Assembly (NCBI GenBank): GCA_017506865.1
Contig: JAFCMP010000542.1
Span: 124,001-188,000 of the forward strand
Length of the DNA stretch: 64,000 nt
Origin: Tribonema minus
Lineage: Eukaryota > Sar > Xanthophyceae > Tribonematales > Tribonemataceae
Direction: 5' to 3'
Each line of letters opens with the position of its first letter. The stretch's first letter is position 1. The notes under the pieces were generated by a model. It had not been told where the DNA came from and did not search any database. It was given only the letters and a program-made list of their open reading frames with translations. A program made the position numbers and the translations under genes. This document shows positions 45,279-57,671 of this stretch, piece after piece.

Positions 45279-46050
45279 CTCTAGCTTGGCTCAATCATTC
45301 TGACATATCACCAGCGCTGATGAGGTTTCATGGCTGGCCTTCTGTGTTGCCACAGGCGTGTGCAGTGCACTCTGGAGCGGAAGCAACTGCTCAAGCAGTT
45401 TCAAACACAAGTGCACTCGTCAGCAAATGCACTGGGTTGGACAAATGCTGAGCGAAAGGCCGCCTTGGCTGCAGGCATCCATGAGCAAGAGCTGTTTTGA
45501 CAGCCAATACACATTTGGCGCCGCTCGCCTTCATTCAAGGCCACATTCACCTGTTCCAAGCCATATCCCCCCAGAACACAGGCCGCTGAAAGAGGTGCGC
45601 GCGCCCAAGCTATTTCAACCTTGCAGAATCACGCCTTGCTAGCGAACCTGGAAACATGTTCTTCCTGGTGCTAGCGAGCCTGGAAACAAGTTCTTCCTGG
45701 TGCACTGCTGTCGTCAATTCACCACGTTCTTGGAGAGGTAATAGCTTGGGTCAGCGGCTTGTGTTCTGGGGGTATGGCTTGGACAGGTGAGCGTGGCCAT
45801 TAATGGAGTCAAGTTGTACTCTCCGTTCTCGTTCATGGATGCCTGCAGCCAAGGCGGCATTTCGCTCAGCATTTGTCCAATCCAGTGGCATTTGCTGACA
45901 GAGTGCACTTGTGTCTGAAATTGCTTGAGCAGTTGCGTGGCTCCAGAGTACACTGCGCAGGCCTGAGGCAACACAGGACTCCTTAAAGGCCAGCCGCGAA
46001 CTCCTCGTCAGCACTGGTGATGTGTCAGAATGTTGAGCCAGACCAGAGTT
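45279..46050. repeat. Inverted repeat with roughly 320-bp arms
   Basis: The left arm (about 45279-45600) and right arm (about 45745-46050) are inverted copies at roughly 80-85 percent by eye, for example ACAAATGCTGAGCGAAAGGC versus ACAAATGCTGAGCGAAATGC, and CCGCCTTGGCTGCAGGCATC in both. The spacer is about 145 bp. Each arm has short open frames (WLQASMNENGEYNLTP, LPQACAV) of unknown origin. A direct partial repeat of the left arm's downstream flank lies at about 46200-46390. Confidence 0.75.
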
Positions 46051-48677
46051 CTTACAAAGTGTTTGCAAGGTTCCGTTTGAAGTTGGCTTGAAAAGGTTGA
46101 AGTTCTCCGCCCGAGAAAATGAAAAATGAAATGAAGAGCACAAGCACGATGCTTGCAAGTTGGCATGCCATCACTCCGTGCTTTGGATACTACACACAGA
46201 CCGCTGACAGAGGTGCGCCCAAAACTGAAGTATCCACCTGCCTCCTTCATTTTTGCAAACCTGTTGAAGTATCCACCTGGCCGACTGTTGCAACTAACCC
46301 TGCAGATTCGTGTCTTGTTAGCAAGCCTGAAAACATATTTTACTGGCGCACTGCTGCCGTCATCTCATCAGAGTCCTGGTTGTGAAGTTTACAGGGGCAG
46401 CTGACAGTTCACCAAGTGGCAATGTCGCTATGCATGAAACTAGCTGCGACCTCACTGAGGCAGCGATCTCCTCCGCTCACTCCAGAGTGTCTACCGCGTT
46501 GAAACACAACAATGACAAGCTGTACTCTTTATCATCACACTTGTGTGGTACTGTCATCCCCTTCTGCTGGTACAGGAGCAACAGCTCGTCCAAGTGTTTG
46601 AGAATGCCATTATACTTCAAGTGGAGCAGAAGCAGACTTCATGCGCCACCAATTAAACAACATCAGCATACTGTGCACTCAATAATTTTCCCTCCAAGTA
46701 CCTTTGAAGTTTGGCAGAACACTGTGGCACCATTTTCTTTGTGCCTACTGTGCTGGCAAACGAGCAGCCACATGCGCATGCGCGTATTGTGGCATCGCTC
46801 GATGTGCGCAGGCCGTTGACAACAACTCCCTGTGGTGTGTGCTGTTGAATATGTGCATGTCAAGTCAACGATATTTGCTCACTCGACAGACGCTGTGACA
46901 GTCGCTGTTGAGTGGTGTAGTCGTTAGTTGCTCCCAAAACGGTGAACGGCAAGCATATCGTCCACATTTTTCATGAGGTGCAATCAGCAACATTGTAATT
47001 GCAACATGCACAACATCGGTATTTGAGGACAGGCACACATGACCAAAAAAGCTGTCAATCATCCTGTAGAAAGACCAGCATTTGTATGCACAGGCAGCAC
47101 ATGTTGTTGTTACATACCCCACTTCATCTGCACTTGATACCTCACCGTTTACTTCAATCATATGAATAAACTGATTTCAATCATCATATACAGTCTCAAC
47201 ATGGAACAGTGATCTGAGCTGTGACTTTCCTCGTGTTTGTGTGTTTGCTGCTACAGACTTAGTATGTGGTGCGGTTCATGGCAGCGGATGGGACGCTCAC
47301 GTCGTGAAGCAGCGAGGAGATAACGGTGAGAGCACATGAATTCATGAAAAACGAATCAAAAGATCGTTGAGCTCTGGGTGACAAGGGATGGTTAGCCACA
47401 AGTGCCTTCCACCAATAACCGTGGTCGCCGCTGCTGCAGTCATTGGCCACGAGTCAACCAGTGCCACCTTGACCACAGTAGGCAAAAAATACTTCTGTGT
47501 GCAAGCTTTTTAACGTTCGAGGCATGGGTGTTCAGTATGGAAAGGTCTCACGTGTTCGGTAGGCCATCTCCAGCCGGTAGTCCCAAACACCGAGGTTCAG
47601 CAGCTTGCGACAGCGCTCTTAATGCGTGTAGTGCAGAAGGTGATGAACGGGTTTTGAACCAATCCGTGCGGCGACACGGTGGCTCCATGTTGTTTAGCCC
47701 GAGCTATCCGTAGCGTTCTCCTTTCCTCACCTACGAGCAGTAGCGTAGCAGGCGGAGCGCGTGTCAGGAGCCTTGTCTGGTCCCCTAGCTTGTGGTACGT
47801 AATAGCTTCGTTTTCCTCAATTCATATTAGCACATGAGTTCAAGTGCTGAAGTACATCTTACATGTTGTCAGTCGCTTCATAGACTGTAGATGCTATCTA
47901 GTTGGTGAAGCGAGTTGACAATTTTTGTCAATCAGATTACTCAAATTGCAGGATGGCGTTTTCCGATACTTCCATGTGGTGATTGCTCTGCTCATATTGA
48001 TGCCTGAATCTGCTGAGAAGTAGCATATGCAATCACAGCTGCAGTTGCAGGTGAAGTTGAATAAACACCAACACCACGCAGCAGAGGGTGACATTCTCTG
48101 AGGTCATGCGGACTTTGACGGTAAAAGAGCAAAATGGCAACAATAGCACAAACAATGCCCAGCAAAGCATGTGGTGCTACCACTATGATACTGCACCTGT
48201 ATGACGCCATGACACACACCATTGGCATGCGTGTTCCACCAACTTAGGTAAGAACTTGTACATATGCATTCAACTGGCAAGACATGATTGCTGCTGCATT
48301 CTATCATGGTCCATGGGCATGCAAGCCCTTGCACACCCAACGTGCCCCTCTCTCCTCAATAGTACACCAGTCTCTCTGCAGTACCCTGTAAATAAGTGAA
48401 TGTGTCAAGTGTCCTCTACTGTGCACAGTGCTTGTGCAGCTGAGATAAGGTAGAAGTTTACACTATTTGCTACATGTGTGTACACATTGGCATTTCAATA
48501 CTCACCGCATCACTACTTTGCACACGCCAGGCACATCACGCAAACCTGTTTGCATGCACGCAACGAGCTGCATGGTTCACTGCACCCACCGTTATGCAAA
48601 CGCATTGTGTTCTGCACTTTACGGTGCCACACAGGCGGCCCGCAAGGCGCAACAGCGTGCACCGGTGACCTTCACAG

Positions 48678-48845
48678 GCTGAGATCCCTGACTGGGAGCC
48701 GAGGCCTCAGGACAGTATAACAGAGGACACAGAGGTTGCTGCAGACGCCGTGTGTGTGTGGGGAGGGGTTGAAGACGCTGACCAGGAGCGAGTGCAGCGG
48801 TTCTTGGCAGCGGCGTGCGATGCAGAGACCCTTCGTGAAGGCATG
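48678..48845 (+). CDS. Orphan coding-exon candidate (56 codons, acidic)
   Basis: The segment is bounded by CCTTCACAG|GCTGAG and GGCATG|GTGAGT and is open in phase 0 throughout (AEIPDWEPRPQDSITEDTEV, then WGGVEDADQERVQRFLAAAC). The good boundary consensus and coding texture suggest a real exon, but I found no partner exons and no family. Confidence 0.35.
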
Positions 48846-49140
48846 GTGAGTGTGCAAGGTGTCGCTCGTGTGATGGCTGTACGGTTGCGTAGTGCAGTAG
48901 ACGTCACTCAGCCTGCTCGTGAGCTAACAACGCCACTTGAAGTGTGAACTGCAAATTGTCGTGTCCTGAAAAAGAAGCCGTGAGCTTCTTGAAAGTGAAC
49001 ATGAGAAATGATCAGCGGTACTTGAATGCATTGTATGCTGCAGCATACTTCACAAAGTGCTTTGTCAAAGCACATGACGTACATCACAGGCATGCGTACA
49101 AAGTACTGTAGATCCACAGGTACACATACGCTCCCCTCTG

Positions 49141-49215
49141 TTGGCAGCGCTCCACATGGCGTACACGTTTCATATGACGACGCACATGGGCGGAGTTCTT
49201 AGGGGGTGGACCGAT
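49141..49215 (+). mobile_element. Degenerate 3' fragment of the non-LTR element
   Basis: TTGGCAGCGCTCCACATGGCGTAC matches 32555-32578 and is followed by a diverged counterpart of the element's end. The fragment sits about 460 bp left of the large inverted repeat. Confidence 0.6.
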
Positions 49216-49599
49216 GGATAGGATGTAGGGGATTAGGAGGGGGGGGGTGGGTGGGTTGATGACGTATGATGTCGTTCAGAAGTAATATACAATGCGTGTT
49301 GAGAAAGGTATGTGTTAAACTCTGTTGGCAAGCTTGATGTCACCACCTGGGCGTTATCGCCACCATTCAATGGATAGCACACAGCATCAAGAATGCTGAA
49401 GCCTCATACGAGCAGCAATCCAACACGAGCATTGTACACTTCACAGTAGTACTGTTTGAGCAGAGCCTTCGTTTTTTCATGTTGCTTGCGGTGACAATTT
49501 TATCCATGCCATGAACTCAGTGCTGATGCAAAGCATCAATCAGGATGTCTGCAGTTGCTTTTTGCATTCTGCGGCTATTGTGTCCTGGCTGCAAGATGT

Positions 49600-51115
49600 G
49601 TGTTGTGACCACTTACATCTGCTAGCTTTGCAGCTGCCACGCACAAACTGCCGACATCACTGGCAGGCATACAGAAGCACATGTGCGCATGAATCATACT
49701 GACCACCTAACTTCAAGTGAGCTTCTGAAACTAATCACATATGCGCGTCGCTCTGCGCTATTTGCCGCAGTGGTGTGCTTCAAGTTCACCGGATGCAGGA
49801 ATATCTGGGGTGTGGTGATGGTGGCCCCAACCTCTGCAACTGGGCACAATGGAGGCGAAGTCGCAATCACCACAGTGCATGTAGAGGGCAGGGATCTTCG
49901 GGTCCCACGGGTTAGCATCATCGGACATTTCTCCGGTGACATAGCGCTGCGTGGGCTCGAAGAAGAACATGGCAATGTGGAGCGCGCCCTAGAGCGTCTG
50001 CGCAACCCCACCTTCGCCTATGGTCAGTCCATGCACTGGCCTCTCAAGGCAGTGGCCAAGCTGCCCACGCTACGCAAAGCGGCCATGACGAAAGCGCACA
50101 AGCTGGACAGCCCGGACGGCCCTGATGATGCTCCCATCGACCTGAGCGTTGTGCGCAAGCGAAGCGCCAGAATCCTGGGGTCAGCTGCAGCCCCAACGCA
50201 GCGGTGCAGCTGCTGCGCTGCCCACCCCTCCACACACCTCCCGTTACATCTATAGAGGATTGCGGCGACGCTGAGAGCAAGGACCAGGTGGTGAACAGCG
50301 AAATGAAATCGGCACAGCTGCGGCTGCTGCGGGCCATCAATGGTACGTTCCAGCACATGAAGAAAGCAGGGTAGACACTGTTGTATCGCCCAAGCACACT
50401 TTGTCTGAGTTGCTTCCATTCGGCAGCAACGGCACAGTCACTGTGCCTGAGTAGGGCGCACGTTGAGGTGATGTGTCGTTGACTTACATGGGTGCCGAAC
50501 TGGTCAAGGGGCACTCAAGCGGTCTTGATTTGTATCCAAATTTGTGGAATTCTTGTCTGTCCTGATATTTTCTACAGCAGAAGGCAGCACTGTACATACT
50601 TATTAAGTTTACACTCAACCCAGCCCACTAATCATTGAAGCTAAATGTGCGCAACATTGCGCTGTACCGCGTGCCTTGTTTGCCAGAAGTGATGACAGGA
50701 TTGATGTTGCAGCATGCTGTGGAGTTCAAATGCACCGTGCTGACTGTTGTTAATATTGATAGTGGGTTTCTTTGAATGCATCGCAATCATCAGGCTGCAG
50801 TCCTCAGTGGTGCTTTTGTGCGTGTGTGATCTCCTCCGCTCTGCACGCAGTATGCCTGCTGCCAGCACAGGCGGTGCAGTTTTCGAAGACCATGGTTGCC
50901 ACTTTGGATGGGCGGGAAGAACTGCGGTGAAGCTGCAAAAAACGCTGCAATCTGCGAGTCCTTGTCCAAGCGCCCTGACCTGGTGGCACTCCTGAAGGCA
51001 TAGTTGAAGCGATTCGCCCAATGGCATGCGGGAGAAGGAGCAGGCGCCTCGCTGTAATGCTGAAAGATCAGGTACTGCGAACTTCAAGGTGCATGCATCG
51101 TCCGTGGGACGCAAA
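49600..51115 (+). pseudogene. Left arm of a large inverted repeat: damaged copy of an unknown gene
   Basis: This arm is an inverted copy of about 54855-56360. It encodes the same protein as the right arm (GGEVAITTVHVEGRDL, HFSGDIALRGLEEEHGNVER, DSPDGPDDAPIDLSVVRKR). One G is missing at 50177-50180 (GGGG here, GGGGG in the other arm), which shifts the frame after ARILG, and a stop (GCATAG, about 50998) interrupts the second coding block. Identity by eye is about 90 percent over the main block. I do not recognise the family. Confidence 0.75.
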
Positions 51116-51310
51116 ACAGCTATGGTAGCCGTAATGCTTCGCCTGTTTCAGGCATCCCATGGGATTTCGTGGGAATTCATAGGACGTTGTGGGATTCATG
51201 GGAACGCATGGGGAAACAACACTGTTCTGCGAACGAGCCGCACCAAACATAAAAAAAATACTTTGAGATTTCTTCTTCTTTTTAAATTCCAAAGTTTACA
51301 TAGTAGTACT

Positions 51311-51392
51311 ATATAGAGGGGGGGAGCACATGGACGAGGACGAAGGGGGGCTCTCAAGATGCCATTTAGCGGCGGCGTCGTTTGAGTGGTAA
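51311..51392 (+). mobile_element. Short 3' fragment of the non-LTR element
   Basis: GGGGGGAGCACATGGACGAGGACGAAGG, then AGATGCCATTTAGCGGCGGC and GTCGTTTGAGTGG corresponds to 32610-32692, the very end of the element's coding region and its stop. No upstream part is present, so the fragment is heavily 5'-truncated. Confidence 0.7.
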
Positions 51393-51456
51393 GTAGATCA
51401 GTTCCAAAATATTGCTATCAAGGAAAAAATTGAATTTTTAAGTTCTTGTAAAAAAC

Positions 51457-52010
51457 CAGGGGTTGTCACGACTCCTCCAAACCTGAACGACTCCGACTCC
51501 ACTCCAGGGAGCTGTATCTCGTGGGCCTACGATTCCGACTCCGCTTCGAGGAGCTGGCACCAATCATTATACGTCTTTGACTCCGACTCTGCAGAGCAAT
51601 GAGCCGGCCCAAACGACTCTGACTCCGCTTCGGCCGGAGCGGAGGCAGAGCGGAGTCAAAACAGTTGGCGACAACTCCCGGACCGCTCCTGCCTGTTAGT
51701 GGCCAATACCACTGACACTACGTCTGGCTGCCGCTGAGCTACTTGCAGTCACAAGCTCGGCACCACATAGCACAGTTGCACCGAATTTTTAGCGTGTTTG
51801 CGCACGCGTGTGGGTGCTCAGCCTGTACGACTCCGCTCCGACTCCGGCCGGAGCAACTTTACTGGGCGAACGACTTCGACTCTGACTCTGCGGAGTAATG
51901 AGATATAATGATATCATACCGAACGACTCCGACTCCGCTCCGGCTGGAGCAAAGTCGGAGCGGAGTCAGAGGCGACTCTGAGCGAGGAGTGACTGTTGTG
52001 CAAACCCCTG
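51457..52010. mobile_element. hAT-like non-autonomous element (554 bp) with 8-bp target duplication
   Basis: The ends read CAGGGGTTGTCACGACTCC on the left and, as reverse complement, CAGGGGTTTGCACAACAGTC on the right. The element is flanked on both sides by TAAAAAAC, a perfect 8-bp target-site duplication (51449-51456 and 52011-52018). The CAGGG terminus and 8-bp duplication are hAT hallmarks. Subterminal arrays of GACTCCGACTCC and CCGGAGCGGAG on both strands look like transposase-binding repeats. No transposase is encoded. Confidence 0.85.
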
Positions 52011-52261
52011 TAAAAAACATAAACGCAAACCCAAAATAAGTGCTTTGCAAATAAACTAGAAATATTGACCAAAACAAAAAAATTAATAAAAGAAACTGCA
52101 ATTTCTCCAGTTTTAGGCCAGAATTTGATTTGCCAAACAAATTCCTGCTGCAGGACCAGCAATCTGGTTGTCGTTTCAGCACTCCTCTAAACTTCATACT
52201 TCGAAGTATATATGTAGGGTCACTGCGCAGCAGTACTGTTCCAACAATGTCAACTTATATG

Positions 52262-53451
52262 CAGAGATGCCCCGTTAACTGGTAGCACCGGTACCCGTAC
52301 CAGTTTTTGTACCAGTTTTAACCGGTAACTGGTTGCCGCTCGCTAACCGGTACGGGTAACTGGCCGCGTGAGGCAACCCGTAAACACGTACCGATGCCGT
52401 AGCTGATGACCGGCGCCACCAGTTAGAATGCAAGAAGACCGTCCAGTTCAGCGAGTTTATTCTTTTCGTGCCTTGAAGTTAGTTCAGCGGGGTCACAGAT
52501 CACAGGACCATGACACGACACGACAGGTGTAAATGGACGGTGTATGCTGGCAGATATGGTCGTGAGGCGACCTACTGATGCTGCTGTTGACATATGGATT
52601 CGGCTAATGATGGCATGCAAGCGGTCCATGTGCGCAAAAATCGATCACGGTGGCAGTCTCCGATTGATGGATGCGCGACTGTTTGATGTCGCTGAATGCA
52701 CAAGCAGCTTGTGCAGGCTGAGATAGCAGGTTGGATGTAAAGCATGAGCATCCATCAAGTGACGTGGGACGCGATGCGTTCATCTTGAGGAACGCAACTC
52801 CGGATCGGATTGTTTCCGCCTCTAACGCGCTGTCCCTGCTGCGTAAACACGAAAACGTACACATATGACAGAGGTTGTTTGCTGATCCACAAGTGCAAGG
52901 GTGCCAATTGCAGAGCGCAAGTCGAAACAGGTGGCAGCAGGCAGAATGATATATGAGCATGCTGCCCATCCTTTTGCTGGCTGCATGCTGCACACATGTT
53001 GCTGACTGCTTTTGCATCTTGACAGGCGCACTTTGAGTGTCACTGACAGGAGCAAATACTGCGCTAGTATGCTGTGGGTAAGGCTTTGAGCTGTGCGCAC
53101 TATGCACTTGGGTCCATTCGGCTGCATAACCTAGAACCCTCAAACTCCTAACAAGCAATATTCCTGAAGCCTCAGTAGTGACATGTACTGATCGCACGGT
53201 ATAATACGTATGCTTTGCATGTGAGAAAAGCCCTGGCATCACTAGTAAAAAAACTGGTACCACAGGTGAAAACCGGTCAGACCAGTTTTTACCGGTTTCA
53301 CCAGTATACTGGTACCGGTTGTCACAACGCACCAGTTAAACTGGTACGGGTAGCTGCTGGTGCCAGTTATTGAGTTCTGGTACCGGTACCGGTTAGAAAT
53401 TTCTCGCGCTACGCGCGACTGGTGCGATGATGGCAGTACGGGGCATCTCTG
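52262..53451. mobile_element. hAT-like non-autonomous element (1190 bp) with 8-bp target duplication
   Basis: Both ends begin CAGAGATGCCCCGT in inverted orientation. The element is flanked by CTTATATG on each side (52254-52261 and 53452-53459), a perfect 8-bp duplication. Roughly 120-200 bp at each end is filled with variants of ACCGGTACC, ACTGGTAC and AACCGGT, typical of hAT subterminal binding arrays. The centre has an open frame on the minus strand (52604-53332) without recognisable transposase motifs, so I treat the element as non-autonomous. Confidence 0.88.
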
Positions 53452-53459
53452 CTTATATG

Positions 53460-54854
53460 ACTGTTGCACATCATGATCCACTGTGGGAAACAAGCTTTTA
53501 GTGTATAGTAACTGAAGTAGTCTGTATAATCATGCAGTGCAATTCTGACCTTGCCTCAGAAGCTTTGAGTGCTCATAGATTTGAAAGCAAAGCAGGTACG
53601 GGTCAACAAACAACAGATCATTGTGCAGGGTGCTTCTCAATCAATTGCTATTGCAAATTCACGACCTTGCCAGGCAAGCAAGGAGTATGGAATGAACAGC
53701 CTTGTGTGACAGTAATGTCAGTGTGCACATGTTCATCCGTGTGCAAGCAATGCTGCACATAATAGTCCTGCGGGCGGGGTAAAAGTCCTAGAGGAGCGCG
53801 CGCAGGTAGAAGGCAGCATGCATGGTAATACATAATTCATTGACAACAAGAGCATTGTGGCCTGCTTACACACTGTGAAAATTTCACGTGGGGTGTTGCA
53901 CTGCAAGTATGTTGAAAAGCTGGCCATGCAGACAGGTCCACCAGTGTCATTTCATAACAGTAGAGGAAGCAGGGGGCAATGGACATTGTTACCAGCTCTT
54001 CTGAATCAATGTGATGCTGCAAATGCTAGCTGCAACTTGAAGGCGCTGCAGGGTGTGGAATATGGCCTTTCGTGTCTGATGCAGAATTGAAGTTTCAGAC
54101 GGGGGGTAGGGTTCCGTATAGCAATGTCATATGTTTCGATGTCATTGATGAGCATACGACGACTCTGCAGCAAGACGTAGCAACACAACTTACACCTCGC
54201 AGTGTTGAACACGAGGACAGTACAGGGCCAGAAAGAGCGGCAAAAAATTAACTTCAAGTATAGCAAGCTGACCTAAGACCATTGGCAAGACGATTTCTCT
54301 GATCAATCATACGTTACAGTGGTCACTAAAAGGTGCGCTAACGCGTTACCGAGAGCCTGGCATCGATTGACAAGCAGTGTGTAGTACACTGTATACCATT
54401 ATGATGCACAGCCAAGTGCAGCCACTTGGCGCTTTGTAGGCGTTCAAGTCCAACAACAGATTTGATTTGCAAAATGGCTACAGCTGCCATGGTTGCAACA
54501 GTTTCTGGCAGCGGCAGGTGAAGCGGGTTGAGCACTGTCACAACGTATGCAGATACCCACACAGTTTGACAACGACAAAATCCGTTTATTACGAAGCGTG
54601 GCAGTTTGTAACCTCCGGATCTCACCGACACACTGACAACAACGAGATCTCCCGCCTCACTGCAACACTCACATTCACTCAGCACAAGCTGTCTACACCG
54701 CACGACGGCTCGGTCTCCCAGCTTCAATGCGCACGACTGTTCAAATATGCCATTGATGGCCATCATGGTCCATCACTTGAAGCGCTCAACGCATAAGCCG
54801 ACATCAATGATGGGCTTCATTTGTCGCCGGCTGCGTATGCTCCGCCAAGGCGCC
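53460..54854. other. Spacer of the large inverted repeat, right part
   Basis: There is no supported gene. A minus-strand frame at 54338-54766 (142 codons) is open but has no family resemblance and overlaps an equally open plus-strand frame. Confidence 0.35.
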
Positions 54855-56458
54855 ATGAGCGATGCATGCACCTTACAGTTTGCTGTACTTGTTTGCTGTA
54901 CTTATTTGACCTTACAGGCAGGCGCCTGCCCCTTCTCCCGCATGGGCGAATCCCTTCAACTCTGCCTCCAGGAGTGCCACCAGGTCAGGGCGCTCGGACA
55001 AGGACTCGCAGATTGCAGCGGTTTTTGCAGCCTCACTGCGGTACTTGCCGCCCAAGATGCCAATCATGGTCTTCGAAAACTGCACCGCCTGTGCTGGCAG
55101 CAGGCATACTGCGTGCAGAGCGGAGGAGATCACACACGCACAAAAGCACCACTGAGGACTGCAGCCTGATGATTGCGATGCATTTAAAGAAACCCACTAT
55201 TCAATAATAACAACAGTCAGCACGGTGCATTTGAACTCCACAGCATGCTGCAACATCAATCCTGTCATCACTTCTGGCAAACAAGGCACGCGGTACAGCG
55301 CAATGTTGCGCACATTTAGCTTCAATGATTAGTGGGCTGAGTTGAGTGTGGACTTAAATAGTATGTATAGTGCTGCCTTCTGCTGTAGAAAATATCAGGA
55401 CAGACAAGAATTCCACAAATTTGGATACAAATCAAGACCGCTTGAGTGCCCCTTGACCAGTTCGGCACCCATGTAAGTCAACGACACATCACCTCAAAGT
55501 GCGCCCTACTCAGGCACTGTGCCGTTGCTGCCGAATGGAAGCAACTCAGACAAAATGTGCTTTGGCGATACAACAGTGTCTACCCTGGTTTCCTCATGTG
55601 CTGGAACGTACCATTGATGGCCTGCAGCAGCCGCAGCTGTGCCGATTTCATTTCGCTGTTCACCACCTGGTCCTTGCCCTCAGCGTCGCCGCGATTCTCT
55701 ATAGATGTAACGGGAGGTGTGTGGGGGGGTGGGCAGCGCAGCACCAGCTGCACCGCTGCGTTGGGGCTGCAGCTGACCCCCAGGATTCTGGCGCCTCGCT
55801 TGCGCACAACGCTCAGGTCGATGGGAGCATCATCAGGGCCGTCCGGGCTGTCCAGCTTGTGCGCTTTCGTCATGGCCGCTTTGCGTAGCGCGGGCAGCTT
55901 GGCCTCTGCCCTGAGAGGCCAGTGCATGGACCGATCATAGGCGAAGGTGGGGTTGCGCAGACGCTCTAGGGCGCGCTCCACATTGCCATGCTCTTCTTCG
56001 AGCACACGCAGCGCTACGTCACCAGAGAAGTGTGCAATGATGTTGACCCGTGGGACCAGGAGATCCCTGCCCTCTACATGCACTGTGGTGATTGCGACTT
56101 CGCCTCCATTGTGCCCAGTGGCAGACTCTGAGGGTGGGGGCGCCACCACCACACCCCAGGTATCCCTGCATCTGGTGAACCGCACCACCTGCAGCAAAAA
56201 AGCGCAGAGCGACGCGCATGTCTGATTAGTTTTAGAAGTTCACTTGACTTCGGAAGTCATGTGGTCGGTATGATTTGTGGCACAGGTGCTTCTGTGTGCC
56301 TGATGTTGGCGGGCTTGTACGTGGCAGCTGCAAAGCTTGCAGATGAAGTGGTCATAGCCGAACCCCATATTTGGGCCGGCCTGGCCCAAATATCGCGTGC
56401 GCCAGGTAGGCCATGTCATCAGCTGAGAACTGCGCTGCTGCCGCCCCGGAAGCGGCAC
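54855..56458 (-). CDS. Right arm of the large inverted repeat: better-preserved copy of an unknown gene
   Basis: On the minus strand, a possible first exon (about 56240-56458) encodes a Cys/His cluster (DHFICKLCSCHVQARQHQAH) like a BED or C2H2-type finger. The main block starts after CTGCAG at 56188 and runs open to a stop at 55580. It encodes EVAITTVHVEGRDLLVPRVN, FSGDVALRVLEEEHGNVERA and IDLSVVRKRGARILG. A later block (about 54912-55115) reads QFSKTMIGILGGKYRSEAAK, then SERPDLVALLEAELKGFAH. Exon joins are not certain. A zinc finger on a repeated, inverted unit suggests a gene carried by a transposon or multiplied with one. I recognise no catalytic motif. The left arm has two disabling changes that this copy lacks. 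Confidence 0.5.
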
Positions 56459-57598
56459 TCATTGTGCCCCAAGCAAAGCGCTCCTAGTGGCAACAGGACA
56501 CCTAATACTCCAGCAGAGCGATGGGCGAACGGCGTGATGCCTACGGAGCATGCTTGCAACCTGCATCGATGCGCTGCCACTCGCTGCAGCAGGTGAGGCG
56601 TGATGCACGTGCGTGCACTCTCAAAGTGCTGGTTGCGCCAACTGTCATGCTGCCGCTTGCACGCCGTAGCGGTGTGCTCATGGTCGGGCAACGCAGTGCA
56701 GCCAGACAAACCTGCAGCAGTACATTTCCGAGCGCCTGAACAGCACCGCAAGTGCTTGTGCAGGTCATGCTAAAAGTTCGTGATCGGGCACACGACACAG
56801 GTCTCCTCACACGCGGCTGTTAAGTTAGCAGATCATTAGATATCCATGTGAGTGTGCAATGCCTTCTCTTGTCGGCGAGTCTTGCATGCATGTCTATCAG
56901 GGCTCTCTAGAGAATGGTACCCTGGTCAATGATGAAGCAGATTTCAGAGCACTCAGTGCATTCGTCATTGGCCAAGTAATAAAGCAGAGCATATTGCAGC
57001 AAGGTGAACGCCGATTGCTAAGGGGCATATGTGTTTGAGGCAGACTGCATGGTCATGTACTGGTTTTGGATTCTGCATCTCAAAGTGGACACGCTGTGCA
57101 ATCTGGCTTGGAGTAGTCGCCTAATACAGTAAGCTCTGGATGCTACAAATGACTGTGCTATGGGAACATTTACCACAGGGCTGTTGCACTCCACTCGCGA
57201 AGATATCATGTCGTATTCATGTAGTGCATTATGTTCTTTGCAGTACGCATTGTGATGCCGCTGCCACATGGTCTGTGAACTCATGCTTTGGAATCAGCAG
57301 CATACATGATAATCCATCGCCTGTTGGCTACTGTGTGTGTAGTGTCAGCAAGTATGACCTCGGCAGTTGTTCACACGTTCATATGTATTCAATAACCCAT
57401 CGCCTATCGCCTGTATTGTGTGTGGCGTGTCAGCAAATGTGTCCTCGGCAGGTGTTCATTTACAATGCTGCATGCAGCTTGTGCCATGCGATGTAGTACG
57501 CAGCTTGACCTCGCAGCAGTGGCTATTCTGGAACATTTACACATCAATCTTTTCAGATTTCCCGCTCTTTGTTCTCTGTTTTTGTGATGCCTTCGCAG

Positions 57599-57671
57599 GA
57601 TTGCAAGAAGGGCTGACTTTGTACGGCGGCGAGCCACTGAGTGCAAATGTTGACGTCAATGGCCAGAGCAG
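57599..57671 (+). CDS. Orphan coding-exon candidate (73 nt)
   Basis: A long pyrimidine-rich tract ends in CTTCGCAG, followed by 73 nt open in one frame (LQEGLTLYGGEPLSANVDVN) and then AGCAG|GTGAGG. The splice consensus on both sides is good. The peptide looks like beta-strands of an Ig- or filamin-like fold. Partner exons were not identified. Confidence 0.35.

Larger units (their letters stand above)
42750..48677. other. Gene-poor, repeat-rich region
   Basis: No multi-exon gene can be supported here. Two inverted-repeat structures (44657-45154 and 45279-46050) are described separately. Short motifs such as ACTTCAAGTA recur near 41856 and 43240. Confidence 0.4.

Noticed and set aside
52604-53332. 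242-codon minus-strand frame inside a hAT-like element as a transposase
   Set aside because: It has no hAT dimerisation or catalytic motif, and its ends run into the subterminal repeats.
54338-54766. 142-codon minus-strand frame
   Set aside because: It overlaps an equally long plus-strand frame, has no recognisable motif and no splice context.
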